Source: Acidiferrobacteraceae bacterium
GTDB taxonomy: Bacteria; Pseudomonadota; Gammaproteobacteria; Arenicellales; UBA868
Assembly (NCBI GenBank): GCA_002721105.1
Contig: PBJL01000014.1
Span: 100,180-146,576, forward strand
Direction of reading: 5' to 3'
DNA length: 46,397 nucleotides
The notes beneath the pieces are model-generated. The model saw only the letters and a program-made list of their open reading frames with translations, had not been told where the DNA came from and searched no databases. This document shows, piece by piece, positions 25,015 to 34,558 of the stretch (position 1 is its first letter; every line of letters begins with the position of its first letter). A program made the translations under genes and the position numbers.

Positions 25015-25512
25015 TCAATGTTTTTCCCCAATCGAAAATTCTAAGTTGTCGGGTCCCAATAGCTTAATATGTTCGGAAGTGTCTAGATCTAATCTAACTC
25101 CTACTATATCTGGCTGAATAGGTAATTCTCGCCCTCCTCGTTCAATTAAGACCGCTAATTGAACGACTGCTGGCCTTCCCCAAGAAAAAATTTCATCTAA
25201 AGCCGCTCGGATAGTGCGACCAGTCTGTAAAACATCATCAACTAATATTATAGATCGACCCTCAACATCAGTCGGAATTTCAGAAGTCTTTACCTCTGGA
25301 TTTAATCCGATTCTAGAAAAATCATCCCTGTAAAAACTAATATCAATGGAGCCGAGCGGTGTTTTAAGATTTAATTGATTATGAAGTAATCTAGCAACCC
25401 ATACACCTCCGGTGTGTATTCCAACCATAACTGGATCGTCGGGTAAATCCGAAATCATTTGAGCGGCCATCAGGGAAATCAGCTCATCTGGTTTTGGCAT
25501 TCTTGTGTTCAT
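25015..25512 (-). CDS. pyrR: PyrR bifunctional regulator / uracil phosphoribosyltransferase
   Basis: A 165-residue phosphoribosyltransferase-fold protein. The PRPP loop ILVDDVLQTGRTIRAALDEI is complete, and GIHTGGVWVARLL is the N-terminal phosphate-binding strand region. In Gram-positives PyrR binds pyr mRNA; in Pseudomonas-like operons its regulatory role is less clear and it may mainly be a uracil phosphoribosyltransferase. It overlaps the end of ruvX by 29 bases if ATG 25512 is used; ATG 25500 (MPKPDELISL) is equally plausible and closer to the family N-terminus. It precedes pyrB-pyrC' on the minus strand. Confidence 0.9.
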   Translation of the reverse strand: MNTRMPKPDELISLMAAQMISDLPDDPVMVGIHTGGVWVARLLHNQLNLKTPLGSIDISFYRDDFSRIGLNPEVKTSEIPTDVEGRSIILVDDVLQTGRTIRAALDEIFSWGRPAVVQLAVLIERGGRELPIQPDIVGVRLDLDTSEHIKLLGPDNLEFSIGEKH

Positions 25513-25927
25513 TTAAAAAAGTCATAAGTATGAGTTCAGCTGCTAGTTTATCTCGAATAGATTTTCTGCGAGACGTAATCTGTTTTCCATTTTTCGTGCT
25601 TTCACGGATTATCGCATCTGCATAATCTGTTGTTAACGTTTCATCGATAAAACAAACAGGTAAATTAAAACGAAGATCTAAGTCTTTACCAAATTTTCTC
25701 GCAAATCCTGTGGTTTTAGATTCTGTTCCATTTAATGCAAAGGGTAGACCAACAACTAATGTGTCTGGTTGCCAATACTCAATCAGTTCGTTAATGGCAG
25801 ACCAGAGTGTAGTTTTGGGATTACATGGAATTGTTGCGATTCCCTCTGCATTTCCCGTGCTTGCTCTACCAACTGCAATCCCAATTTTTCGACTGCCAAA
25901 GTCAAAACCTAGAGCGACTTCAATCAC
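25484..25927 (-). CDS. ruvX: RuvX/YqgF putative pre-16S rRNA nuclease
   Basis: A 147-residue RNase H-like fold protein of the YqgF family, linked to 16S rRNA 5' maturation. It opens LGFDFGSRKIGIAVG with the first catalytic Asp. LVVGLPFALNGTES and the FIDETLTTDYAD strand supply the second acidic residue, and SIRDKLAAELILMTFL has the last Asp. The start codon is GTG and overlaps the yqgE stop as GTGA, so the two are translationally coupled. The gene sits in the usual order yqgE-ruvX-pyrR. Confidence 0.93.
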   Translation of the reverse strand: MIEVALGFDFGSRKIGIAVGRASTGNAEGIATIPCNPKTTLWSAINELIEYWQPDTLVVGLPFALNGTESKTTGFARKFGKDLDLRFNLPVCFIDETLTTDYADAIIRESTKNGKQITSRRKSIRDKLAAELILMTFLNEHKNAKTR

Positions 25928-26499
25928 GCATGACCTCCACTCACACTCAGATTTGCCACATCAATTCCGAGGAAGGCAATGGCTTCTAACCAACGTTTTT
26001 CTACACTTACATCAAAAATAATTCTAGGATCTGCTGGAACGGTTAACCAACTATTCTGTTTTAATTCAAAATCGAGTTGTCCAGCACCCCATCCAGCATA
26101 GCCCAACGCTAGCAGATAATTCTGTGATTCACCTTTTTTGCCTATGGCTTCGAGCGCATCTCGAGAGGAGGTAAGGTGTAAATCGTCACTGATATCTAGA
26201 GTAGAATCCCATTTTTCTGCATTTCTGTGCAGAACTAAGCCGAGTTCTGGATGGACTGGACCTCCGTCATGAATGGGCTGAAGTCCAACACTTGTGGAAT
26301 TAGCTTTCGGTAAACTACATTGGTTTAGAACATCATCAATGCTGAGTGATTCGATTGTGCGATTTATAATTATCCCTACGGCACCATTTGAGTCATGCTG
26401 GCAGATTAGCGTGACTGTACGTGAAAAGCTAGGATCTGCTAGCTCTGGCATCGCAACTAGAAACTGGTTATTTAGGCTTTCAAAATATGGTCCGTTCAT
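25924..26499 (-). CDS. yqgE: YqgE/AlgH family protein (UPF0301)
   Basis: A 191-residue soluble protein of the YqgE/AlgH family. It has FLVAMPELADPSFSRTV, VTLICQHDSNGAVGIIINR, the GGPVHPELGLVLHR block and the Gly/Trp-rich LALGYAGWGAGQLDFE, all family signatures. Its biochemical role is unsettled; AlgH was named for an effect on alginate in Pseudomonas. It is the first gene of the minus-strand pyrimidine block and is divergent from the phosphatase gene at 26665. The 165 bases between them should hold promoters for both, but I see no convincing box pair. Confidence 0.93.
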   Translation of the reverse strand: MNGPYFESLNNQFLVAMPELADPSFSRTVTLICQHDSNGAVGIIINRTIESLSIDDVLNQCSLPKANSTSVGLQPIHDGGPVHPELGLVLHRNAEKWDSTLDISDDLHLTSSRDALEAIGKKGESQNYLLALGYAGWGAGQLDFELKQNSWLTVPADPRIIFDVSVEKRWLEAIAFLGIDVANLSVSGGHA

Positions 26500-26664
26500 G
26501 GCTTCATGATTGTAGCCTGTATTCTCCTAGGATTCTGTTACAATCTACGCCAAATGCCATTTAAGAGTGCGGTAGGTTTTAATTTGGTTATGAAGACCAA
26601 CAAAAAAATTGATTAACGAGTTCCCAACGAATGTCTGGTAGCTCATTTTCTCATAGATCTACTA

Positions 26665-27477
26665 GTGTTTGATAGCTCTGATTTTTCAGTTATTCGGGGA
26701 ATAGTCATTGACGCTGTCAAAAATAGTGGCATTGCAAAATGGGGGTTACAAGAATCGTCAATTAAGGAAGACGGAAGCGTCGTAACCGAAACTGACCATT
26801 TTCTGCAGAAAACTATATCGGAGAAACTTTATCAGCAATGGCCCCATATACCCTTTATGGGTGAAGAGATGGCTCATGAGCAACAATTAGATGTTGTTAA
26901 TGCAAAAAAGGGCCGATTTTGGACCTTGGATCCCTTGGATGGGACTACAAATTTTTCGATGGGGTTTCCTTTTTATGGAGTTTCTTTGGCATTAATTAGC
27001 AATGGCGAGGCTGAGTTTGGCGTCGTTTACGATCCAATTAGAGATGAGTGTTTTTATGCAATTTCCGGAGGCGGAGCTTTTTTAAATAATCAACGAATCA
27101 AGACTGTTTCAACGGGCATAGAATTAGGTGATTGCGTTGCAAATGTCGATCTCAAAAGGCTTGTCGGACAATTGGCAGATCGTTTAGTAAGATTTCCACC
27201 GTATAGAGCCCAACGGAATCTTGGGGCATGTGTGCTTGAGTGGTGTTGGGTAGCGGCAGGTCGAATTCAGTTGTATGTGCATGGTGGACAAAGAATGTGG
27301 GATTACGCCGCTGGCAGTCTAATATTGCAGGAGGCCGGGGGCGTTTTCAGTACTCTTGCAGGTAATGCATTGAATTGTAAAGTTTTCACTAAACGATCAG
27401 CAGTAGCAGCAATTAATGATGAATTGTATCGTGACTGGTTTCGTTGGCTAAGAGAAAACGATGATCGTGGTGCTTAA
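26665..27477 (+). CDS. inositol monophosphatase-family sugar phosphatase
   Basis: A 270-residue Mg-dependent phosphatase. Metal-binding motifs are complete: FMGEE, LDPLDGTTNF and WDYAAGSLILQEAGG. Members hydrolyse inositol phosphate, histidinol phosphate, fructose 1,6-bisphosphate or PAP. As the first gene before tkt-gap-pgk-pyk-fba it may act as a fructose-1,6-bisphosphatase, making the run reversible, but this is inference from position; histidinol-phosphatase (HisN-like) is the main alternative. The apparent start is GTG 26665; no strong ribosome-binding site is visible. Confidence 0.8.
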   Translation: MFDSSDFSVIRGIVIDAVKNSGIAKWGLQESSIKEDGSVVTETDHFLQKTISEKLYQQWPHIPFMGEEMAHEQQLDVVNAKKGRFWTLDPLDGTTNFSMGFPFYGVSLALISNGEAEFGVVYDPIRDECFYAISGGGAFLNNQRIKTVSTGIELGDCVANVDLKRLVGQLADRLVRFPPYRAQRNLGACVLEWCWVAAGRIQLYVHGGQRMWDYAAGSLILQEAGGVFSTLAGNALNCKVFTKRSAVAAINDELYRDWFRWLRENDDRGA

Positions 27478-27536
27478 CTAGCAACTAGGGCACTGAAAAA
27501 TTTTACATTATTGGTGATACATATGAATATAATCAA

Positions 27537-29561
27537 ATGAAAAGTTCATCAGATGCAAATAAAAATTTGCGCAGGCAAAAGGCTAACGCTATAAGAGCGT
27601 TAAGCATGGATGCGGTGCAAAAAGCAAATAGCGGCCATCCTGGCATGCCTATGGGAATGGCAGACATTGCTGAGGTATTGTGGAGTGATTTCCTTCGGTT
27701 TAATCCTCGAAATCCAGATTGGTTTGATAGAGATCGATTTATCATTTCAAATGGCCATGGTTCGATGCTTCATTATGCGTTGTTACATTTGACTGGCTTC
27801 GATCTTCCAATCGAAGAGATAATGAACTTCCGCCAACTCCACTCCAAAACACCCGGACATCCAGAATTCGGAGATACTCCTGGCGTCGAAACTACGACTG
27901 GCCCCCTAGGGCAAGGGATAAGTAACGGTGTTGGCTTCGCGTTAGCTGAGAAATTATTGGCTAGTTATTTCAACAGAGATGAGTTGGATATTGTTAATCA
28001 TTTTACTTGGGTATTACTAGGAGATGGTTGTCTGATGGAAGGAATCTCTCATGAGGCATGTTCATTGGCAGGCACATTAAAACTTGGTAAGTTAATTGCC
28101 GTCTGGGATGACAACGGAATATCTATCGATGGGAATGTGAAAGGTTGGTTTACTGATGATACAGCGATGCGTTTTCGCTCATATGGTTGGCAAGTGATTG
28201 AGGGAGTAGACGGCCATGAGCCTGAATCAATAAAGAATGCAATCGCAGATGCAGTTTCTGACGAAGTTAGACCCACATTAATATGTTGTAGGACCGTAAT
28301 TGGATGGGGCTCACCTAATAAAGGAGGCAAGGAAACATCTCATGGATCTCCGCTGGGCGAGGATGAGATTAAGCTAGTGAGAGATGCCATGCAGTGGATA
28401 TGCCCGCCTTTCGAAATTCCTCCGGAGTTGTATCATGCTTGGGATGCAACTGAAAGTGGTGCGGCATTAGAGTCAGATTGGAACAAGAAATTTCGTGAAT
28501 ATACTAAACTGTACCCTGAGAGAGCCTCAGAGTTTAAGAGACGCATCGCCGGTGAATTGCCCATTGGTTGGAACGAAATGGTGAATGAATTTGTAAGGGA
28601 GTTGGAGTTAAAGCAAGCAACATTAGCTAGTCGAAAATCGTCACAATTAGTGCTAAATAAATTCGCACAACACCTTCCGGAGCTTATCGGGGGCTCAGCT
28701 GATTTGACGGGATCGAATCTCACGAGCTGGTCTGGAAGTGAACCTGTGACTGCAGATTCCAGTACAGGAAACTATATTTACTATGGAGTGCGTGAATTCG
28801 CGATGGCGGCCATTACTAATGGTTTGTCACTCCACGGTGGATTAGTTCCTTTTTGTGCTACTTTTCTAACATTTTCTGATTACGCCCGTAATGCTTTACG
28901 CATGAGCGCTCTTATGAGAATACGAACGGTGTTTGTTTTCACGCATGATTCTATCGGGTTGGGTGAAGACGGTCCGACCCATCAGCCTATAGAACATATC
29001 GAATCGTTAAGGCTAATTCCAAACATGTCTGTGTGGCGACCTTGTGATTTAGTTGAAACGGTTGTTGGTTGGCGGTCGGCTATAGAGCGGGTTGACGGCC
29101 CAACCAGTTTAATTCTTTCGAGGCAGAATTTAGCTCACCAAAGCAGGAGTCAATCTCAAATAGAAAATATAGAGAAAGGCGGATATGTGTTACGTGATTG
29201 TGATGGATTGCCCAATGCTATTATTATTGCTACCGGTTCAGAGATTGAGCTCGCAGTCAAAGGAGCTATTAAGTTAGAAGAGAAAGGTCATTTTATAAGA
29301 GTAGTTTCGATGCCATCCACTAATATTTTTGACGATCAGGATGAGTGGTATAGGGAATCTGTTTTACCAAACAGCGTGACCGTTAGAATTGCAATAGAAG
29401 CTGGCACTAGTCGTGGCTGGAGTCGCTATGTTGGGCATCGAGGATGTATCTTGGGCTTGGACAGCTTCGGAGCATCTGCTCCATCGGGGGCGGTGTTCGA
29501 TCATTTTGGTTTTACAATATCTAATGTAGTATCAATTGTAGAAAGCTGCATTTTAAACTAA
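27537..29561 (+). CDS. tkt: transketolase (full-length)
   Basis: A 674-residue ThDP enzyme moving C2 units between ketoses and aldoses in the pentose phosphate and Calvin-type cycles. Motifs in order are [43 protein letters not shown], the ThDP motif [18 protein letters not shown] with DDNGISIDG, the pyrimidine-domain [18 protein letters not shown] and [18 protein letters not shown]. Length matches E. coli TktA (663). It is a one-piece enzyme unlike the split pair at 12589-14352. It sits 59 bases after the phosphatase gene and 141 bases before gap. Confidence 0.95.
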   Translation: MKSSSDANKNLRRQKANAIRALSMDAVQKANSGHPGMPMGMADIAEVLWSDFLRFNPRNPDWFDRDRFIISNGHGSMLHYALLHLTGFDLPIEEIMNFRQLHSKTPGHPEFGDTPGVETTTGPLGQGISNGVGFALAEKLLASYFNRDELDIVNHFTWVLLGDGCLMEGISHEACSLAGTLKLGKLIAVWDDNGISIDGNVKGWFTDDTAMRFRSYGWQVIEGVDGHEPESIKNAIADAVSDEVRPTLICCRTVIGWGSPNKGGKETSHGSPLGEDEIKLVRDAMQWICPPFEIPPELYHAWDATESGAALESDWNKKFREYTKLYPERASEFKRRIAGELPIGWNEMVNEFVRELELKQATLASRKSSQLVLNKFAQHLPELIGGSADLTGSNLTSWSGSEPVTADSSTGNYIYYGVREFAMAAITNGLSLHGGLVPFCATFLTFSDYARNALRMSALMRIRTVFVFTHDSIGLGEDGPTHQPIEHIESLRLIPNMSVWRPCDLVETVVGWRSAIERVDGPTSLILSRQNLAHQSRSQSQIENIEKGGYVLRDCDGLPNAIIIATGSEIELAVKGAIKLEEKGHFIRVVSMPSTNIFDDQDEWYRESVLPNSVTVRIAIEAGTSRGWSRYVGHRGCILGLDSFGASAPSGAVFDHFGFTISNVVSIVESCILN

Positions 29562-29598
29562 GAAACTCAGAACTCAAATTATGAACGGGATTATCAAG

Positions 29599-29634
29599 CT
29601 TCAATACCACTTTTTGTTCAACAAAAATTTGAAG
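29599..29634 (+). promoter_or_regulatory. palindromic stem-loop between tkt and gap
   Basis: TTTTTGTT-C-AACAAAAA (29611-29627) is a 17-base perfect odd palindrome, flanked by CTTCAA (29599) and TTGAAG (29629), which extend the dyad with an uneven internal loop. No T-run follows, so an operator or an mRNA stem-loop upstream of gap is more likely than a terminator. Confidence 0.35.
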
Positions 29635-29702
29635 TATGTGGTGCCCAATAGGATTTTTGATAATATGTTTTTCGAACAAGAAATAAAAAGGAAAGACGCA
29701 GA

Positions 29703-30716
29703 ATGACAATAAAGGTAGCGATTAATGGTTTCGGGCGAATTGGACGCAACGTTTTCCGAGCTGCATATGAATCTGGAAGAGACGACGAGTTCGAAATAGT
29801 AGCTGTAAATGATTTGGGTGATGCAGCTACAAATGCACATTTGCTTCAGTATGACACAGCTCATGGAAAATTTTTTGAGCCAGTTACAATAGAAGATGAT
29901 TGTTTTGTAGTAGGGAACACCCAAGTTAAGGTTTTGGCAGAGCGCGATCCACAAAAGTTACCTTGGGATGATTTAGATGTTGATGTTGTGATGGAGTGCA
30001 CCGGGTTGTTCGCCAGTAAGGAAAAGTCTAGCGCGCACCTAAAAGCGGGAGCAAAAAAAGTTCTTATATCAGCGCCCGCAGGCAAAGATGTAGATGCAAC
30101 TATTGTGTACGGGGTTAATCATGGAGTATTGAAAGCTAGTGATCAAGTGATTTCTAATGCTTCTTGTACTACCAATTGTTTAGCACCATTGGTTAAACCT
30201 TTGCATGACCATATTGGTATTGTGGGTGGATTAATGACTACTATCCATGCATACACAAATGATCAGGTTTTAACGGACGTTTATCATACCGATCTTCGTC
30301 GTGCACGCTCGGCTACCCAGTCTATGATTTTAACTAAGACGGGAGCAGCTGCCGCAGTCGGTTTAGTCTTGCCTGAGCTTGACGGCAAGCTAGATGGATT
30401 TGCGATCCGTGTACCAACCATAAATGTGTCTTTGGTAGATCTGACATTTGAGGCTGCAAGAGGCACATCAGTAGCAGAAATTGATAGAATTATACGCGAT
30501 GCTTCTGAAAATAGCTTAGCAGGTATTTTGGATTACAATGATCAGCCTTTAGTGTCGGTTGACTTTAACCATTGTCTAGCTTCTTCGGTTTACGATGCAT
30601 CAATGACACGAGTCGTTAATGAAACAACAGTGAAAGTTTGTTCGTGGTATGACAACGAGTGGGGTTTCTCAAATCGTATGCTCGATACCTGTAAGGCGCT
30701 AGTTTCCGCGTCATAA
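29703..30716 (+). CDS. gap: glyceraldehyde-3-phosphate dehydrogenase
   Basis: A 337-residue type I GAPDH converting glyceraldehyde 3-phosphate to 1,3-bisphosphoglycerate. It has the NAD Rossmann motif INGFGRIGR, Asp in VAVNDLGD (residue 37, which favours NAD over NADP), the catalytic Cys155 in [18 protein letters not shown], and [20 protein letters not shown] at the C-terminus. An AAGGA ribosome-binding site precedes ATG 29703. Gene order tkt-gap-pgk-pyk-fba is a familiar proteobacterial central-carbon run. Confidence 0.96.
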   Translation: MTIKVAINGFGRIGRNVFRAAYESGRDDEFEIVAVNDLGDAATNAHLLQYDTAHGKFFEPVTIEDDCFVVGNTQVKVLAERDPQKLPWDDLDVDVVMECTGLFASKEKSSAHLKAGAKKVLISAPAGKDVDATIVYGVNHGVLKASDQVISNASCTTNCLAPLVKPLHDHIGIVGGLMTTIHAYTNDQVLTDVYHTDLRRARSATQSMILTKTGAAAAVGLVLPELDGKLDGFAIRVPTINVSLVDLTFEAARGTSVAEIDRIIRDASENSLAGILDYNDQPLVSVDFNHCLASSVYDASMTRVVNETTVKVCSWYDNEWGFSNRMLDTCKALVSAS

Positions 30717-30775
30717 CGTTCAGTTCGTACAAATAGATATGGTCAAAATATTTTTTGATAAACAAACTAGCGTGA

Positions 30776-31966
30776 ATGATAGTTACTGAAAGTCTTATAA
30801 AGATAACAGATCTGGATCTAGCAGATAGAAAGGTTTTGATCCGAGCGGACTTAAATGTTCCCGTAGAAAATGGAAGAGTGATTAGTGATCAGAGAATCGT
30901 TTCGTCCATGGAAACAATTCGGATGGCAGTTTCGAATGGTGCTAGGGTTATCCTTCTATCTCATCTGGGTCGGCCTAACCCGGGGTGTGTAGACGAAGAA
31001 TTCTCTCTTGCACCTGTCGCCGATCGTCTTTCTAAATTGTTGAATAGAGACATCCGTTTTGAAAAAAACTGGCTAGACGGCATTAAAGTAGCTAGAGGAG
31101 AGGTTGTACTTTGTGAAAATGTTCGATTTAATGTTGGGGAGCTAGAAAATAACACTAATCTCTCGAAGAAAATGGCTGCTCTTGCGGACATTTTTGTTAT
31201 GGATGCTTTTGGTACTGCCCATCGTGCCCATTCGTCTACAGAAGGAATGTTCCGTTATGCTCCGGTAGCATGTGCTGGCCCGCTCTTAATAAAGGAGTTG
31301 GATGCTCTCAACCGATCATTTCAAGCTCCCGCAAGACCTTTAATTGCTATTGTGGGAGGCTCAAAAGTTTCCACTAAACTAATGGCACTAGATTTTTTAA
31401 GCAAAATTGTTGACCATCTTATTATTGGTGGAGGCATAGCAAATACCTTTATTGCGGCGGCAGGGTATCCAATCGGTAAATCTATGTATGAGGAAACGCT
31501 AATTCCAGAAGCACGCCGTTTATTGACAGACGCAAAAAAGATAAATAAGAATATTCCATTGCCGATAGATGTTGTTGTAGCTAAATCATGCACTCCCGCA
31601 GCATCGACTATGGTTAAAACGCTTGAAACTGTAGAAGATGATGACCTAATCCTGGACATTGGGCCCAGAACCGCATCTAGTTACTCAAAATTGATTTTAG
31701 AAGCAGGTACTATCGTCTGGAATGGTCCGATTGGAGTTTTTGAAATTCCTGCTTTTAGTAGTGGAACTCGAGCTTTAGCTTCAGCAATTAGTAACTCGCA
31801 GGCGTTTTCCATAGTGGGCGGTGGTGATACTCTGGCTGCTGTCGAGATGTTTGATGTAGCTCAAAAAATGTCTTATCTATCTACTGGTGGCGGTGCTTTT
31901 CTCGAATTCTTGGAAGGACGTAAGCTACCTGCTGTAACCGTTCTAGAGGATAGGACAGGTGATTAA
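30776..31966 (+). CDS. pgk: phosphoglycerate kinase
   Basis: A 396-residue glycolytic kinase interconverting 1,3-bisphosphoglycerate and ATP. The N-terminal substrate-binding block KVLIRADLNVPVENGR, the Arg/His-bearing LLSHLGRPN, the hinge region GSKVSTKLMALDFLS, and the nucleotide loop GPIGVFEIPAFSSGT with GGGDTLAAVE are all present. It starts 59 bases after gap; a small TCAAAA/TTTTGA dyad (30743-30758) lies in that gap. The spacing to pyk is 25 bases, so they are probably co-transcribed. Confidence 0.96.
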   Translation: MIVTESLIKITDLDLADRKVLIRADLNVPVENGRVISDQRIVSSMETIRMAVSNGARVILLSHLGRPNPGCVDEEFSLAPVADRLSKLLNRDIRFEKNWLDGIKVARGEVVLCENVRFNVGELENNTNLSKKMAALADIFVMDAFGTAHRAHSSTEGMFRYAPVACAGPLLIKELDALNRSFQAPARPLIAIVGGSKVSTKLMALDFLSKIVDHLIIGGGIANTFIAAAGYPIGKSMYEETLIPEARRLLTDAKKINKNIPLPIDVVVAKSCTPAASTMVKTLETVEDDDLILDIGPRTASSYSKLILEAGTIVWNGPIGVFEIPAFSSGTRALASAISNSQAFSIVGGGDTLAAVEMFDVAQKMSYLSTGGGAFLEFLEGRKLPAVTVLEDRTGD

Positions 31967-31991
31967 TGAGCATAATTTTTAGGAGCTTAGC

Positions 31992-33443
31992 ATGATGAGA
32001 CGAACTAAAATTGTTGCTTCTTTAGGGCCGTCTACTGACGATCCAAAGGCGATATCAAATCTAGTTAGGTCTGGTATAGATGTTGCTCGTATAAATTTTT
32101 CGCATGGTGATCAAGAAGAGCATCGAAAGCGTGGATCATGGGTCAAAAAGGCTTCTGTTACTCAGGGACGTACCGTTGCTTTGTTATGTGATTTGCAAGG
32201 CCCAAAGATCAGAATTAAGGGGTTTTCAAAAAGAAGCGTGCAACTCAAAAATGGCAAGCCATTCATAATAGATATTGCCCTTGATGAAATAGCAGGAACG
32301 GAAGAAAGAGTTGGCACGACATATAAAGGCTTGGCAAATGATGTTAAGCGAGGTGATACTCTCTTGTTAGACGATGGTAGTATTTCACTGAGAGTAGAGA
32401 GCGTAGAAAAAAATGAGATTTCTACACGTGTTGTGGTGGGAGGGGAATTATTTAGTCATAAAGGCCTAAATTTGCAAGGAGGTGGATTGTCAGCCGAAGC
32501 TCTTACCGACAAAGATCAAGACGATATTAATTTTTTAACCGAAGTAGGGGCTGATTTCGTGGGAGTTTCATTTGTGCGCAGCGCAGATGATGTGGAACAT
32601 GCTCGAGATTTAGTTAGAACTGTTGGCAGCAATGCGCATATAGTAGCGAAAATTGAGCGTCGAGAAGCTGTTGAAAATATAGAATCAATTGTCCGTGCTG
32701 CGGATGTGATTATGGTTGCTCGAGGTGATCTGGGTGTTGAATTAGGCGATGCCGAGCTCCCAGGGGTACAGAAACAACTTATAGCAGAGGCTCGGGCTGG
32801 AAACAAGGTTGTTATAACTGCCACCCAGATGATGCAATCCATGATTAGCAGTTCACAACCAACACGAGCGGAGGTGCTAGATGTTGCTAATGCCGTTCTC
32901 GATGGTACGGATGCTGTAATGCTTTCAGCGGAAACTGCTGTTGGTCGTCATCCAGCTCGCGTTGTCGCAGCCATGGATCGTATTTGCAGAGGCGCAGAGC
33001 GACAACATAGCGCTATGGTCTCTACTCACCGTTTAGATCATTATTTCGAGTCTGTTGATGAAGCTATAGCAATGGCGGCTATGTATACGGCAAATCACCA
33101 TGATATAGAGGCTATACTTGCTTTAACAGAGTCTGGGAAAACCCCGATGTGGATGTCGCGTATCAGTTCAGGCATACCGATATTTGCTGCGACGCGATCA
33201 GAAGAAACTGAACGTAGGCTCGCTCTTTATCGTGGAGTGTATCCTGTACCGTTTGACGCGACAATGGTGTCACGTTCAGATCTGAATTGGGCGGCCGTTC
33301 AGGAAATTAGAGATAGAGGTTTAGTTGAAGATGGTCACAAAATTATCTTAACGAAAGGTGATTTATATGGTTCCGAAGGCGGTACAAATGCAATGAAAAT
33401 CGTTAAGGTTGGATCAGTTGTTAGGGGGGAAATTGAACAGTGA
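31992..33443 (+). CDS. pyk: pyruvate kinase
   Basis: A 483-residue enzyme making pyruvate and ATP from phosphoenolpyruvate. It has the N-terminal RRTKIVASLGPSTDDP, SHGDQEEH, LCDLQGPKIRI (start of the B domain), the active-site signature IVAKIERREAVENI, VARGDLGVEL and ATQMMQSMI with AVLDGTDAVMLSAETAVGRHPA. An AGGAG ribosome-binding site lies 6 bases before ATG 31992; a second ATG (31995) is equally compatible. The allosteric C-terminal domain is present. It lies between pgk and fba in the same direction. Confidence 0.96.
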   Translation: MMRRTKIVASLGPSTDDPKAISNLVRSGIDVARINFSHGDQEEHRKRGSWVKKASVTQGRTVALLCDLQGPKIRIKGFSKRSVQLKNGKPFIIDIALDEIAGTEERVGTTYKGLANDVKRGDTLLLDDGSISLRVESVEKNEISTRVVVGGELFSHKGLNLQGGGLSAEALTDKDQDDINFLTEVGADFVGVSFVRSADDVEHARDLVRTVGSNAHIVAKIERREAVENIESIVRAADVIMVARGDLGVELGDAELPGVQKQLIAEARAGNKVVITATQMMQSMISSSQPTRAEVLDVANAVLDGTDAVMLSAETAVGRHPARVVAAMDRICRGAERQHSAMVSTHRLDHYFESVDEAIAMAAMYTANHHDIEAILALTESGKTPMWMSRISSGIPIFAATRSEETERRLALYRGVYPVPFDATMVSRSDLNWAAVQEIRDRGLVEDGHKIILTKGDLYGSEGGTNAMKIVKVGSVVRGEIEQ

Positions 33444-33473
33444 AATAATCAGCTGTGTTAGTAGGAGAAACTA

Positions 33474-34487
33474 ATGAACATAGATCAGTTAAAAAAGACA
33501 GCAGGTACGATGGTCGCGCCGGGTAAGGGCATACTGGCGATGGATGAGAGCGCTCCAACCTGCAAAAAGCGTTTTGATGCCTTAGGAATTCCAAGCACTC
33601 CAGAGATGCGACGGGAGTATCGTACTATGTTGGTAACTGCGCCTAATTTAGGTGAATTTATTGGTGGCGCGATACTGTTTGATGAGACTTTACGAGATAA
33701 AACGCTGAGTGGTGAGCCTTTTATAAATGTGTTGGAATCAGCGGGAATTGTACCGGGTATAAAAGTTGATGCAGGAATAAAAGATATGGCACTTCGGCCT
33801 GGTGAAAAATTAACCGAAGGTCTTGATGGTCTTGGATATCGGCTTGCCGAGGACGCGCAATTAGGGGCAAGATTCGCAAAATGGAGAGCTGTTTATACAG
33901 TGAGTGACACTTTGCCTTCAGATGCGTGTTGTGTTGCAAATGCACATAGCCTGGCGCGATATGCAGCTTTGTGTCAGGAACACGGTTTGGTTCCAATCGT
34001 AGAACCTGAGATATTGATGGATGGGGATCACAGTTTGGAGAGAAGTTTTGCGGTGACACAGCATGCACAACGACTTGTATTTGAAGCATTAGCGGAACAA
34101 GGAGTTAATCTTGAGGGAATAGTTCTAAAACCAAGTATGGTTATATCAGGTAGCAACGCGCCTTCTCGCGCAGGCGTGGAAGAGGTGGCAAAAGAAACCT
34201 TGAAATGTCTTTTCAATACGGTGCCACCTGCCGTGCCCGGCATTGCGTTTCTTTCGGGGGGTCAGTCTGACTATGAGGCTACATCACACCTTAATGCTAT
34301 GAATTTACTAAAAAGTTTTTCTCCATGGTCCGTGACCTTTTCTTATGGCCGAGCTCTACAGGCTGCCGCCATGGAAACTTGGAATGGGAGCAGCAGCAAC
34401 ATAGAAGCAGCACAAAAGGTGGTTGTGCATCGAGCACGAATGAATAGTTTAGCATCGAAAGGAGAGTATAAAGCGAATATGGAATAA
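33474..34487 (+). CDS. class I fructose-bisphosphate aldolase
   Basis: A 337-residue Schiff-base aldolase splitting fructose 1,6-bisphosphate. GKGILAMDESAPTCKKRF and AILFDETLRD are N-terminal family blocks, the IVPGIKVDAG strand and IVEPEIL follow, and the Schiff-base lysine is Lys219 in VLKPSMV. GIAFLSGGQSD and FSYGRALQ complete the barrel. It is the metal-independent, eukaryote-like class, whereas many gammaproteobacteria place a class II fba at this locus. A GGAGA ribosome-binding site precedes the ATG. It ends the plus-strand carbon run. Confidence 0.94.
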   Translation: MNIDQLKKTAGTMVAPGKGILAMDESAPTCKKRFDALGIPSTPEMRREYRTMLVTAPNLGEFIGGAILFDETLRDKTLSGEPFINVLESAGIVPGIKVDAGIKDMALRPGEKLTEGLDGLGYRLAEDAQLGARFAKWRAVYTVSDTLPSDACCVANAHSLARYAALCQEHGLVPIVEPEILMDGDHSLERSFAVTQHAQRLVFEALAEQGVNLEGIVLKPSMVISGSNAPSRAGVEEVAKETLKCLFNTVPPAVPGIAFLSGGQSDYEATSHLNAMNLLKSFSPWSVTFSYGRALQAAAMETWNGSSSNIEAAQKVVVHRARMNSLASKGEYKANME

Positions 34488-34496
34488 GGCACTAAA

Positions 34497-34521
34497 TTAA
34501 TTAAAGCGCTATTTTAATTAA
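34497..34521. terminator. AT-rich stem-loop between convergent genes
   Basis: TTAATTAAA and TTTAATTAA form a perfect 9-base inverted repeat with loop GCGCTAT, in the 71 bases between the convergent aldolase and psuG genes. No proper T-run follows on either strand, so it is a weak terminator candidate. Confidence 0.3.
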
Positions 34522-34558
34522 GGAGGATTTAAAAAAAAGACTGCTGCGTACTTGCTGC

